Positions 35,764-43,839 of a stretch of 64,000 nt of DNA are shown piece after piece. The DNA is from Brevundimonas diminuta 3F5N (GTDB taxonomy: Bacteria; Pseudomonadota; Alphaproteobacteria; Caulobacterales; Caulobacteraceae). The notes below the pieces were generated by a model that searched no databases, had not been told where the DNA came from, and was given only the letters and a program-made list of their open reading frames with translations. The translations under genes were made by a program, and so were the position numbers. The DNA lies in NCBI RefSeq assembly GCF_900163625.1, contig NZ_FUIE01000057.1, positions 1 through 64,000 on the forward strand, given 5' to 3'. Each line of letters starts with the position of its first letter. Positions within the stretch are counted from its first letter, which is position 1.

Positions 35764-35800
35764 AAGACGCGGAGGTCGCCCTCCGCGTCTTCTTCTTTTT
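35764..35800. terminator. Bidirectional terminator
   Basis: The arms AAGACGCGGAGG and CCTCCGCGTCTT (35764-35775 and 35779-35790 region) form a GC-rich hairpin. T-rich tracts flank it on both strands (TCTTCTTTTTC on plus, TTTTTTA on minus). It serves the HExxH gene and the cold-shock gene, which converge here. Confidence 0.88.
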
Positions 35801-35825
35801 CACGAACCAGAAGGTTCGTAAGGCC

Positions 35826-36029
35826 TTAGAGGAGCTTGAGATCCACAGCCGAGGTCTTGCCGCGCTGGGATTCCAGCTCGTACTCGACCTTGGCGTTGTC
35901 ATCGAGACCCACCAGACCCGCCTTTTGCACTGCGGTGATGTGGACGAAAACGTCCGCGCCGCCCGTGTCGGGTTGAATGAAGCCGAAGCCCTTCGTGGGG
36001 TTGAACCACTTGACCGTGCCGGTCGCCAT
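35826..36029 (-). CDS. Cold-shock domain protein
   Basis: A 67-residue CspA-family protein: a single five-strand OB-fold that binds single-stranded nucleic acid and melts RNA structure. RNP motifs are intact (GTVKWFNPTKGFGFI and DVFVHITAV). Length and sequence are standard. A long upstream gap (about 370 bp) with strong palindromes may form a structured 5' leader, as known for several csp genes. Whether it is cold-induced is not visible. Confidence 0.96.
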   Translation of the reverse strand: MATGTVKWFNPTKGFGFIQPDTGGADVFVHITAVQKAGLVGLDDNAKVEYELESQRGKTSAVDLKLL

Positions 36030-36398
36030 ATTGCGTCTCCGTAAACGCGCTTTTCCAGGCGGACGTCCTAGCAGGAGCGCCCGTCAGCCCATCTGGACAA
36101 GCTCGTTCAGGCGAAGGAGCAAGACGCGGGTTTGGACCCCACGTGAAATCCGGGCTGCGGCGATGTTGTCACCCGACTATCCACAGCGGTCAACTGTAAA
36201 GCGAAATCGAGCTTACAAGCTTTACAGTTAATTTCGCCGCAGCACGCGCAGCTTGCGTCCCGCAGCGCCCGGCCGACTGCGCACCGGCGCGCAGTGTTAT
36301 AGTCCGACGACTGCACATGACCGAACAGGCGACGCTCCATCTCGCGCAAACGCCGAAGAAACGCCGCTCCTGATGCGCAGAAGGCGCCGGGGCGGCGC
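36030..36398. other. 369-bp gene-free region with nested palindromes
   Basis: No credible gene is seen. The stretch 36185-36240 is markedly AT-richer and holds AACTGTAAAGC (36192-36202) with its exact inverse GCTTTACAGTT (36219-36229). Inside and around it are competing pairs GCGAAAT/ATTTCGC (36201-36207 with 36231-36237) and AGCTT-AC-AAGCT (36210-36221). These could be alternative RNA folds in a csp leader, or an operator. The remainder shows no motif I can name. Confidence 0.55.
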
Positions 36399-37496
36399 TC
36401 AGACACGCAGCATTTCCATAGCCAGGGCCTGACAGGCCGGGCCGCCGCGCCCGCCGTCGTTCGCCAGGCCGAAGACCGCCCGTCCGCCCGCCGGATCCAC
36501 CAGGACGATGGCGTGCCACAGGGTGTTCGAACCCTCATGGGCGATCACCGGCCCCTTGGCCCAGGGCTGGGACGGCAGGACGATCCAGCCGTGAGCGTAG
36601 TTGCGCCCCTCGCTCGGCGTGACCAGACGCCGCACCGTCTCGGGCTTCAGCCAGCCGCCGCCCTCGGTCAGGAAGACCTGAAGGAAGCGAGCGTAGTCAG
36701 CCGCCGTCATGTGAACCGTCCCCGCCGGACCGAGCGCCAGAGGATTGTCCGAACCCGGATCAGCCGGATCCATCGGCGCCGCCGTCTCGCCCATGCGGCG
36801 GTGGCCCCAGGCGTTATCGCTTCCGGCCGGAGCGCCGAACCCCGCCGAGGCCAGGCCCAGCGGCCCAAACACCTCGGCCTGCATGGCCTCTTCCCACGAG
36901 CCGCCGGTGATGGCCTCGATCGCCGCCCCGACCAGCACATAGTTGGCGTTGCCATAGGCGAACGTCCCGCGCGGACCCGTCGGCGGCGCCGCCAGCGCCT
37001 TCTCGACGATCGCACGACGCTGCTCCACCAGGGATTGAGGATCGGCGCGGGCCGTCATCAGCCAGGCCATGCCCATGACCGCCTCGTCCTTCAGCCCCGC
37101 CGTGTGGGTCATGAAGTCGTCCAGGGTCGCGCCGTCCCACCCCGCGTCGATCGTCATGCCGGAAAAGGCCTCGGTCAGCGGCATAGCCCAGCGCGCCCGT
37201 CCCTGCTCGACCAGACGGGCGAAAAGCGCCGCCGTCATCGCCTTGGTGTTGGAGCCCAGGTGCCAGCGGTCGTCCGTCGTCGCCGGATCGTCCCGCCCTG
37301 CGCGCCGCGCGCCGCGCACGCCGGACCAGGCCAGACCTTGAGCCGTCGCCACCCCGCCCGCCAGGGCGACCGGCTTGACCGTCTCGAAGGCTGTCGTCAG
37401 GGCGGCGTCGAACGCCGCCTCGTCTTGCGCACGCGCCGCCGAAGGCGCAACCGCGACCGCCGCGCCGACGGCCAGGACATGACGACGATTGATCAT
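36399..37496 (-). CDS. Secreted serine hydrolase (beta-lactamase/class C fold)
   Basis: A 365-residue protein of the serine beta-lactamase/DD-peptidase/esterase family (Pfam Beta-lactamase). It has a twin-arginine-like N-terminus (MINRRHVLAVGAAVAVAPSAARA), the active-site S82-N-T-K85, a Tyr-x-Asn motif in FAYGNANYVLVG and a late HEGSN in place of the KTG box, as in esterase-like members. It probably hydrolyses a peptide or ester in the periplasm; true beta-lactamase activity is not implied. PPK2 is divergent 95 bp away. Confidence 0.87.
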   Translation of the reverse strand: MINRRHVLAVGAAVAVAPSAARAQDEAAFDAALTTAFETVKPVALAGGVATAQGLAWSGVRGARRAGRDDPATTDDRWHLGSNTKAMTAALFARLVEQGRARWAMPLTEAFSGMTIDAGWDGATLDDFMTHTAGLKDEAVMGMAWLMTARADPQSLVEQRRAIVEKALAAPPTGPRGTFAYGNANYVLVGAAIEAITGGSWEEAMQAEVFGPLGLASAGFGAPAGSDNAWGHRRMGETAAPMDPADPGSDNPLALGPAGTVHMTAADYARFLQVFLTEGGGWLKPETVRRLVTPSEGRNYAHGWIVLPSQPWAKGPVIAHEGSNTLWHAIVLVDPAGGRAVFGLANDGGRGGPACQALAMEMLRV

Positions 37497-37591
37497 TTTC
37501 GGCTCCTTTTGCGTTGCACCCTGAACGGCGAGGCTGGCGACGCCAGTGAATTCGCCGCAAGGTTCGCCGATCGCGACACAAGGACACGCCC

Positions 37592-38335
37592 ATGGCCAAG
37601 GACGACTACGCCGACATCCTGGAAGCCCTGCAGATCCAGATGGTCGAGACCCAGGCCTGGGCCATCGAACAAGGCCTGAAGGTCGTCATCGTCTTCGAGG
37701 GGCGCGACGCCGCCGGCAAGGACGGGGCGATCAAGCGCATGACCGAATACATGGCGCCGCGGCAGACGCGGGTCGTCGCCCTGCCCAAGCCGACCGACCG
37801 CGAGACGAGCCAGTGGTATTTCCAGCGCTACGCCGCCCATCTGCCGGCGGCGGGCGAAATCGTGATCTTCAACCGCTCCTGGTACAACCGGGCCGGGGTC
37901 GAGCCGGTCATGGGCTTCTGCACGCCCGAACAGCATGAGCGCTTCCTGCACGACGCCCCGCACTTCGAGCGGATGCTGACCCAGTCGGGCGTCATCCTGA
38001 TCAAGCTGTGGCTGGACATCAGCCGCGACGAACAGGCCCGCCGCCTGGAGGAGCGCGTCGACCACCCGCTGAAGCGGTTCAAGGTCTCGCCCCTGGACGC
38101 CGAGGCCCAGGCCCGCTGGAGCGCCTATTCCGCCGCTCGCGACGAGATGCTGAAGCGCACCCATGTCGACTATGCGCCCTGGACCGTGGTGGCGACCGAC
38201 AAGAAGAAGACGGCGCGCCTGAACATCCTGCGCCACGTCCTGCGTCGCCTGAACCGGCCCGGCCTGGAGTGCAGGGAGCAGGACCCGGACGTGGTCTTCC
38301 CCGGCGATGAGACGCAGGGGCGGCTAGCGGAATAG
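37592..38335 (+). CDS. ppk2: Polyphosphate kinase 2 family protein
   Basis: A 247-residue single-domain PPK2, which uses polyphosphate to phosphorylate nucleoside diphosphates. Walker A is FEGRDAAGKDGAIKR (about 47-61), Walker B FNRSWYNRAGVEPVMGF, and the lid DHPLKRFKVSPLD. Domain size fits class I, which favours NDP substrates, though subclass is a guess. The ATG at 37592 has no strong ribosome site. It is convergent with a DUF2238-type membrane gene, with 6 bp between stops. Confidence 0.93.
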   Translation: MAKDDYADILEALQIQMVETQAWAIEQGLKVVIVFEGRDAAGKDGAIKRMTEYMAPRQTRVVALPKPTDRETSQWYFQRYAAHLPAAGEIVIFNRSWYNRAGVEPVMGFCTPEQHERFLHDAPHFERMLTQSGVILIKLWLDISRDEQARRLEERVDHPLKRFKVSPLDAEAQARWSAYSAARDEMLKRTHVDYAPWTVVATDKKKTARLNILRHVLRRLNRPGLECREQDPDVVFPGDETQGRLAE

Positions 38336-38341
38336 CCGTCC

Positions 38342-38986
38342 TCAACCGTCGCCGAACAGGCGGCGGTTCTTGGCGATGAAGGCGCGGATCGCCCCGACCA
38401 GCGGTCCGCCTTCGCGTCCCTTCAGGTAGGCCCAGCCCGCGCTCGCCCCGATCAGGGCGCCGACAGCGTCGACGATCAGGTCCCACATGGTGTCGACCAG
38501 GCCGGACTTCTGGGTGTTCAGGCCGAACAGCTGGTCGAGGGTGAACTCCCAGATCTCCCACAGGGCGCCGACCGTCACAGCGAAGCAGAAGGCGAAGAAT
38601 GCCACGGTGATCGGCGCGGCGGTCAGGCGCTCGCCGCGCACCAGCATGAGCATCAGCAGAGAGCCCACCAGGCCGAACCCGATCGCCGAGCCGCCGTGCA
38701 GGACCACGTCCCACCACCAGTACCGCTCGTAGAAATCGCCGACCTCGCCCAGAAACAGGGTCGCGCACAGGAAGGCGGCGATGGCGCTGACGAAGGCGGT
38801 CGGCAGGGCGACGCCGATCTTCTCGCCCAGCCACATGGGAACCAGCGACAGCAACAAGGTCCCCACGGCCACGAAGGTCACGCTGAAGGCGTCGGTCATG
38901 AAGCCGATGACCGCCGCCCCGATCAGGATGATCCAGGTCAGATAGAGGATGATCGGCGGGCGCCGGTCCTGGGGCTTGTAGTCCAT
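38342..38986 (-). CDS. DUF2238/YjdF-like membrane protein
   Basis: A 214-residue integral membrane protein with about six hydrophobic segments. The conserved loops WWWDVVLHGGSAIGFG, GALWEIWEFTLD and GLVDTMWDLIVDAVGAL, with paired His, Glu and Asp residues, resemble the DUF2238 (YjdF) family. Function is unknown; the residues suggest a metal-binding or enzymatic membrane core. It lies between PPK2 and an acyltransferase, transcribed with the latter's strand and 34 bp downstream of it. Confidence 0.75.
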   Translation of the reverse strand: MDYKPQDRRPPIILYLTWIILIGAAVIGFMTDAFSVTFVAVGTLLLSLVPMWLGEKIGVALPTAFVSAIAAFLCATLFLGEVGDFYERYWWWDVVLHGGSAIGFGLVGSLLMLMLVRGERLTAAPITVAFFAFCFAVTVGALWEIWEFTLDQLFGLNTQKSGLVDTMWDLIVDAVGALIGASAGWAYLKGREGGPLVGAIRAFIAKNRRLFGDG

Positions 38987-39020
38987 GCCGCGTCGCTCCT
39001 GCGCCTTGCGTCGGCTCAGA

Positions 39021-40256
39021 CTACGGCCTGACCGGCTTTGTCAGCAAGGCGGACGGGCGACGCGGCCGGACGCCCAGCAACAGGCCCAAGGGCCCCAGGC
39101 GACGTGCGACTTCATAGGCGCCCCAGCAGCCGCCGAAGGTGACGGCGATCAGCAGCCCCGCCTCCAGCCCCTGCGGCAGGCCTAGCTTCGACAGGTGATA
39201 GGCCGCGACCACGGTGACGGTCTGGTGCACGATATAGAAGCAGAAGACGCCGCCGGTCAGATAACGCAGCCATGGCCCGCCCCGGTTCAGGTAGCGCGCG
39301 CCATAGCCCAGCACGGCGGCGATGAAGGCCCACTGATCCAGCGCATAGACAAGACGCATGGCGGCCCTCAGCGCCTCGGGCGGGCTTCCGCCGTCGCGAT
39401 AGGTCCAGGCATAGGCCGCCCATCCCGCCCAGGCGCACAGGGCCAGCACCAGCGCCGGTCGCCGCAGCCGCTCATAGACTTGCTTCAGCACCGCCGAGCG
39501 CACGCTGAGAAAGCCGAACAGGAAGGCGCTGAACGACACCGCGTGGTTGTACCAGTCGTCGGTCAGGGCGTGGGTCGTCGGAAAGATCCGCGCCAGGGTC
39601 CAGCGCAGCAGGAACAGCCACAGCACCGGCCAGATCAGCAGGCCCCAGCCCTTCAAGGCGCGCTCCAGCCCTGACTGGATCACAGGCAGCCAGACGCGTC
39701 CGAAAACCAGCAGCCCCGCCAGCACAAGGCTGTAGACGAGCAGATAGGCCACGAACCACATGTGGTTCCACGTCGGCGTGGTCAGGCAGCCGTCGGCGTC
39801 GCACCAGCCGCCGGTCCCCGTGGCGTATTTCACCCAGAAGTCGGCCAGCCAGGGCGAGTTCGCCGGATCGACCACGCCCAGCCCCTGCGCCGCCTCGACC
39901 ACTTCGTAGTAGGATTGCGGCGGCACGATCACGAACATGGCGAACAGCAGCGGCGGCAACAGGCGCCAGGTCCGCGATCCGGCGAAACGCCGCGCGGCGC
40001 CCTTCCCTTCTCGCTGGAAGCTGTCGAACAGGAAACGGGTCGCGGCGCCCGAGACCAGAAACAGCAGGGTCAGCCGCCAGGGGTTGGTCAACTGCATCAC
40101 CGGCTCCAGCCATTCGACCGGCTGCGGGCTGTTCACATGCCAGTCCCAGGGCACGTAGAACATGCCGACGTGATAGAGGATCAGCAGCAGGAAGGCCCCG
40201 ACCCGGATCCAGTCCAGGTCATGGCGGCGGGCGACGGCGAGGGCTTCTGAGGACAT
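39021..40256 (-). CDS. Acyltransferase family 3 (OpgC-like) membrane protein
   Basis: A 411-residue membrane protein with about ten helices of the acyltransferase-3 class. RRHDLDWIRVGAFLLLILYHVGMFYVPWDWHVNSP at the start contains the conserved Arg/Asp and His, and later FLVSGAATRFLFDSF, TPTWNHMWFVAYLLVYSLVLA and FCFYIVHQTVTVVAAYHL follow the OpgC/OatA-like pattern. It likely acylates a glycan at the membrane. ATG 40256 is chosen because the domain starts there. Only 12 bp separate it from the divergent LytTR regulator, suggesting linked control. Confidence 0.88.
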   Translation of the reverse strand: MSSEALAVARRHDLDWIRVGAFLLLILYHVGMFYVPWDWHVNSPQPVEWLEPVMQLTNPWRLTLLFLVSGAATRFLFDSFQREGKGAARRFAGSRTWRLLPPLLFAMFVIVPPQSYYEVVEAAQGLGVVDPANSPWLADFWVKYATGTGGWCDADGCLTTPTWNHMWFVAYLLVYSLVLAGLLVFGRVWLPVIQSGLERALKGWGLLIWPVLWLFLLRWTLARIFPTTHALTDDWYNHAVSFSAFLFGFLSVRSAVLKQVYERLRRPALVLALCAWAGWAAYAWTYRDGGSPPEALRAAMRLVYALDQWAFIAAVLGYGARYLNRGGPWLRYLTGGVFCFYIVHQTVTVVAAYHLSKLGLPQGLEAGLLIAVTFGGCWGAYEVARRLGPLGLLLGVRPRRPSALLTKPVRP

Positions 40257-40268
40257 GGACAACCTGAA

Positions 40269-41195
40269 ATGACGGAAACGACGCCATCCGCCGTGCCCCC
40301 GACGCCGCGCGCCCGGCAAGGCGCAGGGGCCGTTCGGTCAGGCTCAGGGGCCGGATCGCGGAGCGCCGGGACGAACGGCGCGCCTGCCGGGTCGAACGGG
40401 GCGGACCGGCGCGACCTGCTGACCGGCGGGCCGATCATCATCGCCCTCACCCTGGGGTTTCTGGTGGTCAACGCCCTCACGGTGCAGGCTGACTGGCCCG
40501 GCCTGCGGTCATGGGCGCCGTGGGTGTGGGAGGGCTCCAGCGCCCTGGCGCTGGCGCTGGTGATCTGGTTGCCGTGGCTGGCGGCGGGCGCGGCGCCGTC
40601 ATCACTGTTGCAGGAAGGGTGGCGGGCGCGGGGATGCTTCCTGGCCCTGCATCTGGGCGCCGCCTGCCTCTACAGCCTGCTGCACGTCGTGCTGATGGTG
40701 GCGATGCGGCATGGCGTCTACACCCTGTTGGGCGAGGTCTATGACTATGGCCCGCCGGTCGAGAAGTTCATCTATGAGCTGCGCAAGGACCTGCTCAGCT
40801 ACACCCTGTTCATCGGCGTCTTCTGGGGCGTGCGCAGCCTGCGGCAGGCCCGCGAAACGCCGCTGAGGCCCGTCAGCTTCGACATCCGCGACGGGGCGCG
40901 GCTGATCCGGGCGCCGCTGGACGACATTCTGGCCGCGACCTCGGCGGGCAACTACGTCGAGTTCGTTCTGGCCGATGGACGCAGGCCGTTGATGCGCGTC
41001 ACCCTGGCGGCGGTCGAGGGCGAGCTGGCGCGCTTCGGCTTCGTGCGGACGCACCGAGGCTGGCTGGTCAACGCCGCGCGGATGACCGGACTGCGGCCGG
41101 AAGGCTCAGGCGACTGGACGGTGGAGCTGGGCGTTCTGGAAGCCCCGCTGTCGCGCCGTTATTCCGAAGCGCTGGAGCGGCTGCGCGCCGCCTGA
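40269..41195 (+). CDS. Membrane-bound LytTR transcriptional regulator
   Basis: A 308-residue protein with a disordered Ala/Gly-rich N-terminus (1-48), four transmembrane helices (about 52-195) and a C-terminal LytTR DNA-binding domain (about 210-308) with IRAPLDDILAATSAGNYVEF, RVTLAAVEGELARFGFVRTHRGWLVN and APLSRRYSE. Membrane LytTR proteins couple an envelope signal directly to promoters without a separate kinase. Divergent from the acyltransferase with 12 bp between starts, so it probably controls that gene. Its 3' end overlaps the convergent MFS gene by 37 bp. Confidence 0.9.
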   Translation: MTETTPSAVPPTPRARQGAGAVRSGSGAGSRSAGTNGAPAGSNGADRRDLLTGGPIIIALTLGFLVVNALTVQADWPGLRSWAPWVWEGSSALALALVIWLPWLAAGAAPSSLLQEGWRARGCFLALHLGAACLYSLLHVVLMVAMRHGVYTLLGEVYDYGPPVEKFIYELRKDLLSYTLFIGVFWGVRSLRQARETPLRPVSFDIRDGARLIRAPLDDILAATSAGNYVEFVLADGRRPLMRVTLAAVEGELARFGFVRTHRGWLVNAARMTGLRPEGSGDWTVELGVLEAPLSRRYSEALERLRAA

Positions 41196-42355
41196 AGCCG
41201 CATCCAGCCCGCGATGCCCAGGGCGCAGACGAGGCTCAACACCGCGCCGACCGCAAAGGTCGCCTGCGGTCCGAAGCCGTCCCACAGCAGGCCCGCCGCC
41301 ACATTGCCCAGCAAGGCGATCAGACCCGAGATCAGGGCGAACAGGCCGAAGGCTGAGCCGCGCAGATGGGCGGGCGCCGCATCGGCGATCAGGGTCATCA
41401 GCAAGCCTTGCGAGAAGCCCATATGCAGGCCCCACAAGGCTACGCCCAGGTAGAAGACGACCTGATTCCCGGCCAGCGCCAGCGCCACGTCGGCGGCGGC
41501 CAGGAAGACCAGGCTGAGCAGCAGCAGGGAGGTGCGGCCGATGCGGTCCGACAGCGCCCCCACCGGGAAGGCGGCTAGGCCGAACACCAGGTGCAGCAGG
41601 ACGATGGCCGCCGGCGCGAACGCGGCGGGGACGCCGACGTCCAGCCCCTTCATCAACAGGAAGGACTCGCTGAACCGCGCAAGGCCGATCACCGCCGTCA
41701 GGGCGATCATGGTCCAGGTGGCGGCGTCCAAACGCAGCGCCCCTTTCAGGCTGGGCGGCTTCTTGGCGGCCTCGTCCGGGCGCGGCGGGTCGGACACGCC
41801 GCCGACCAGCAAGACCACGGCCAAGAAGGCCGGAATGGAGGCTAGCCAGAACACCGCCTTGATGTCGTTCGCCAGCACCACCATCAACCCGATGGCCAGC
41901 AGCGGACCGACGAAGCCGCCGACCGTATCCAGCGACTTTCTCAGGCCGAAGGCGCGTCCGCGAATGTCCGGCGGCGTCACCGCCGCAACCAGGGCGTCGC
42001 GCGGCGCGGTGCGGATGCCCTTACCGATCCGGTCCACCCCCTTGGCCAGCAAAACTCCCTCGACCGAGGCCGCCAGAGGGAAGATCGGCTTGGATAGGGC
42101 CGCCAACCCATAGCCCGCGACCGCCAGCCACTTGGGCCGCGAAATGCGATCCGACCAGAAGCCCGACAGGAATTTCACCGCCGTCGCCACGACGACGGAA
42201 AAGCCTTCGACCAGACCGATCATCACCGCCGATGCGCCCAGTCCGACCACCAGATAGATGGGCAGAAGCGTCTGGATCATCTCTGACGAGACATCCATCA
42301 ACAGGCTGACCACGCCCAGAATCCAGACGCTGCGGGGGATGGAGCTGCGAGCCAT
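41159..42355 (-). CDS. MFS transporter
   Basis: A 398-residue major facilitator superfamily protein with twelve predicted helices. It carries the between-helix loop pattern SGFWSDRISRPKWLAVAGYG and a second PVGALSDRIGRTSLLLL. VDRIGKGIRTAPRDALVA and RGRAFGLRKSLDTVGGFVGPL occur in a group of MFS proteins of unknown substrate. ATG 42355 is used since the upstream extension is polar. The C-terminal codons overlap the LytTR gene antisense. Confidence 0.88.
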   Translation of the reverse strand: MARSSIPRSVWILGVVSLLMDVSSEMIQTLLPIYLVVGLGASAVMIGLVEGFSVVVATAVKFLSGFWSDRISRPKWLAVAGYGLAALSKPIFPLAASVEGVLLAKGVDRIGKGIRTAPRDALVAAVTPPDIRGRAFGLRKSLDTVGGFVGPLLAIGLMVVLANDIKAVFWLASIPAFLAVVLLVGGVSDPPRPDEAAKKPPSLKGALRLDAATWTMIALTAVIGLARFSESFLLMKGLDVGVPAAFAPAAIVLLHLVFGLAAFPVGALSDRIGRTSLLLLSLVFLAAADVALALAGNQVVFYLGVALWGLHMGFSQGLLMTLIADAAPAHLRGSAFGLFALISGLIALLGNVAAGLLWDGFGPQATFAVGAVLSLVCALGIAGWMRLQAARSRSSASE

Positions 42356-42452
42356 TCGCGCCCAGTGGCGGATACCGTGCTCACTGTCCAGCCTAGGCCG
42401 CAAACTTCATAAATCTGAGACTTTGCCTTTCCGCCAGATGGCGGTCAGAGCG

Positions 42453-42668
42453 CTATTTCAGTCCGTCTTCCGCCAGGGTGTGCGCCACAAGGGCGTTGGC
42501 GTGGCCGTGCCCCATGTCGTGCTCATCCTTCAGCATGGACACCAGTTCCATGTGCTTGGCCGGGTACTGGGCGCGGATCTCCGCCTTCCACTCGGCGACG
42601 GGGCGGCCATACTTTTTCTCGATGGATGGGAAATAGGACGCGGGTCCCTTGATCGGCGCTTCGGTCAT
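42453..42668 (-). CDS. DUF4287 domain-containing protein
   Basis: A 71-residue helical protein matching the DUF4287 pattern: KGPASYFPSIEKKYGRPVAEW, HMELVSMLKDEHDMGHGHANALVAHTL. The family is common in proteobacteria and actinobacteria, sometimes fused to DUF5655, without assigned function. The short ATG at 42668 is preferred to the longer frame from 42725. It is divergent from ubiA. Confidence 0.82.
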   Translation of the reverse strand: MTEAPIKGPASYFPSIEKKYGRPVAEWKAEIRAQYPAKHMELVSMLKDEHDMGHGHANALVAHTLAEDGLK

Positions 42669-42794
42669 CGGCGGCTCGCTTCTCTGTTTCGGCGTCAGTA
42701 AAGGCGGCCTGACGCGCCGATGCAACGCCTTGCAGATCGCCGTTTCAACGCTCCCTCTTCACCCGCGCCGCCATCAAGGTCTAAGACCCATCGC

Positions 42795-43814
42795 ATGAAC
42801 ACAGCCCCGCTTCCCGACGCCGCCGGCCAGAACTGGGTCGACCGCCATGCGCCCGAGCGCCTGAAGCCCTGGCTGAAGCTGGGCCGCTTCGATCGGCCGA
42901 TCGGGACGTGGCTGCTGCTGCTGCCCGGCTGGCAGGGGATTATGCTGGCGCTGAACCAGTATGATCGGCCGTTCGGCGGCTATGAGCTGTGGCTGATCGT
43001 CGGCTTCGCCATCGGTGCCGCCCTGATGCGCGGGGCGGGCTGCGCGGTGAACGACATCGTCGACCGCGACTTCGACGCCCAGGTGGCCCGTACCGCCCTG
43101 CGCCCCATTCCGGCCGGCCAGATCAGCGTCAAGCAGGCCTGGGCCTTCGTCGGCGGCCTCAGCCTCATCAGCCTGTGCATCCTGCTGACGATGAACCTGA
43201 TGTCGGTGCTGCTGGGCGCCCTGTCGCTGGGGCTGGTGGCGGCCTATCCCTTCATGAAGCGCATCACCTGGTGGCCGCAGGCGTGGCTGGGCCTGACCTT
43301 CAACTGGGGCGCCCTGCTGGGTTTCGCCGCCGCGACGGGCGGGCTGTTCGCGCTGGGCTGGCTCTATGTGCTGCAGGTCAAGATCAGCGGCGACAGCTTC
43401 TGGATGGCCGAGGGTCTGAACCGCATGGGGAACCTCGCCCTGTCGGCGGGGCTGCTCTATGCGGGCGGGATCTTCTGGACGCTGGGCTACGACACCATCT
43501 ACGCGCTTCAGGACATCGAGGACGACGTCATGGCCGGGGTGAAGTCGTCGGCGCGGGCGCTGGGCGGCAAGGTGAAGGAAGGCGTGGCCGTCTTTTACAT
43601 CCTGGCCGTGGTCCTGGCGGGCGCGGCGGGCTACGTGGCGGGTCTGGGGCCGCTCTTCTATGTCGGTCTGGCGCTCTACGCCCTGCATTTCGTCTGGCAG
43701 GTGTGGCGGTTGCGGCCGGACGACCCGAAACTGTCCCTGCGTCTTTTCAAGTCAAATCGCGATGCGGGGTTGATCCTTCTGGCCGCCATCGCGTTCAACG
43801 GCCTAGCTTTCTGA
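42795..43814 (+). CDS. ubiA: 4-hydroxybenzoate polyprenyltransferase UbiA
   Basis: An inner-membrane enzyme that attaches the polyprenyl tail to 4-hydroxybenzoate in ubiquinone synthesis. The 339 residues have eight to nine helices and both Asp-rich motifs: NDIVDRDFDAQVARTALRP (about 90) and DIEDD in YALQDIEDDVMAGVKSSAR (about 245). The start at 42795 follows the translation expected for the family. It stands upstream of a DUF3298 lipoprotein in the same direction with 25 bp spacing. Confidence 0.96.
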   Translation: MNTAPLPDAAGQNWVDRHAPERLKPWLKLGRFDRPIGTWLLLLPGWQGIMLALNQYDRPFGGYELWLIVGFAIGAALMRGAGCAVNDIVDRDFDAQVARTALRPIPAGQISVKQAWAFVGGLSLISLCILLTMNLMSVLLGALSLGLVAAYPFMKRITWWPQAWLGLTFNWGALLGFAAATGGLFALGWLYVLQVKISGDSFWMAEGLNRMGNLALSAGLLYAGGIFWTLGYDTIYALQDIEDDVMAGVKSSARALGGKVKEGVAVFYILAVVLAGAAGYVAGLGPLFYVGLALYALHFVWQVWRLRPDDPKLSLRLFKSNRDAGLILLAAIAFNGLAF

Positions 43815-43839
43815 TCGAACCGTTCCCAAGGAGCCCGGC

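Noticed and set aside
42431-42444. CCGCC-AGAT-GGCGG hairpin between the MFS and DUF4287 genes
   Set aside because: A short stem without a T run on either strand. Too weak to call a terminator.
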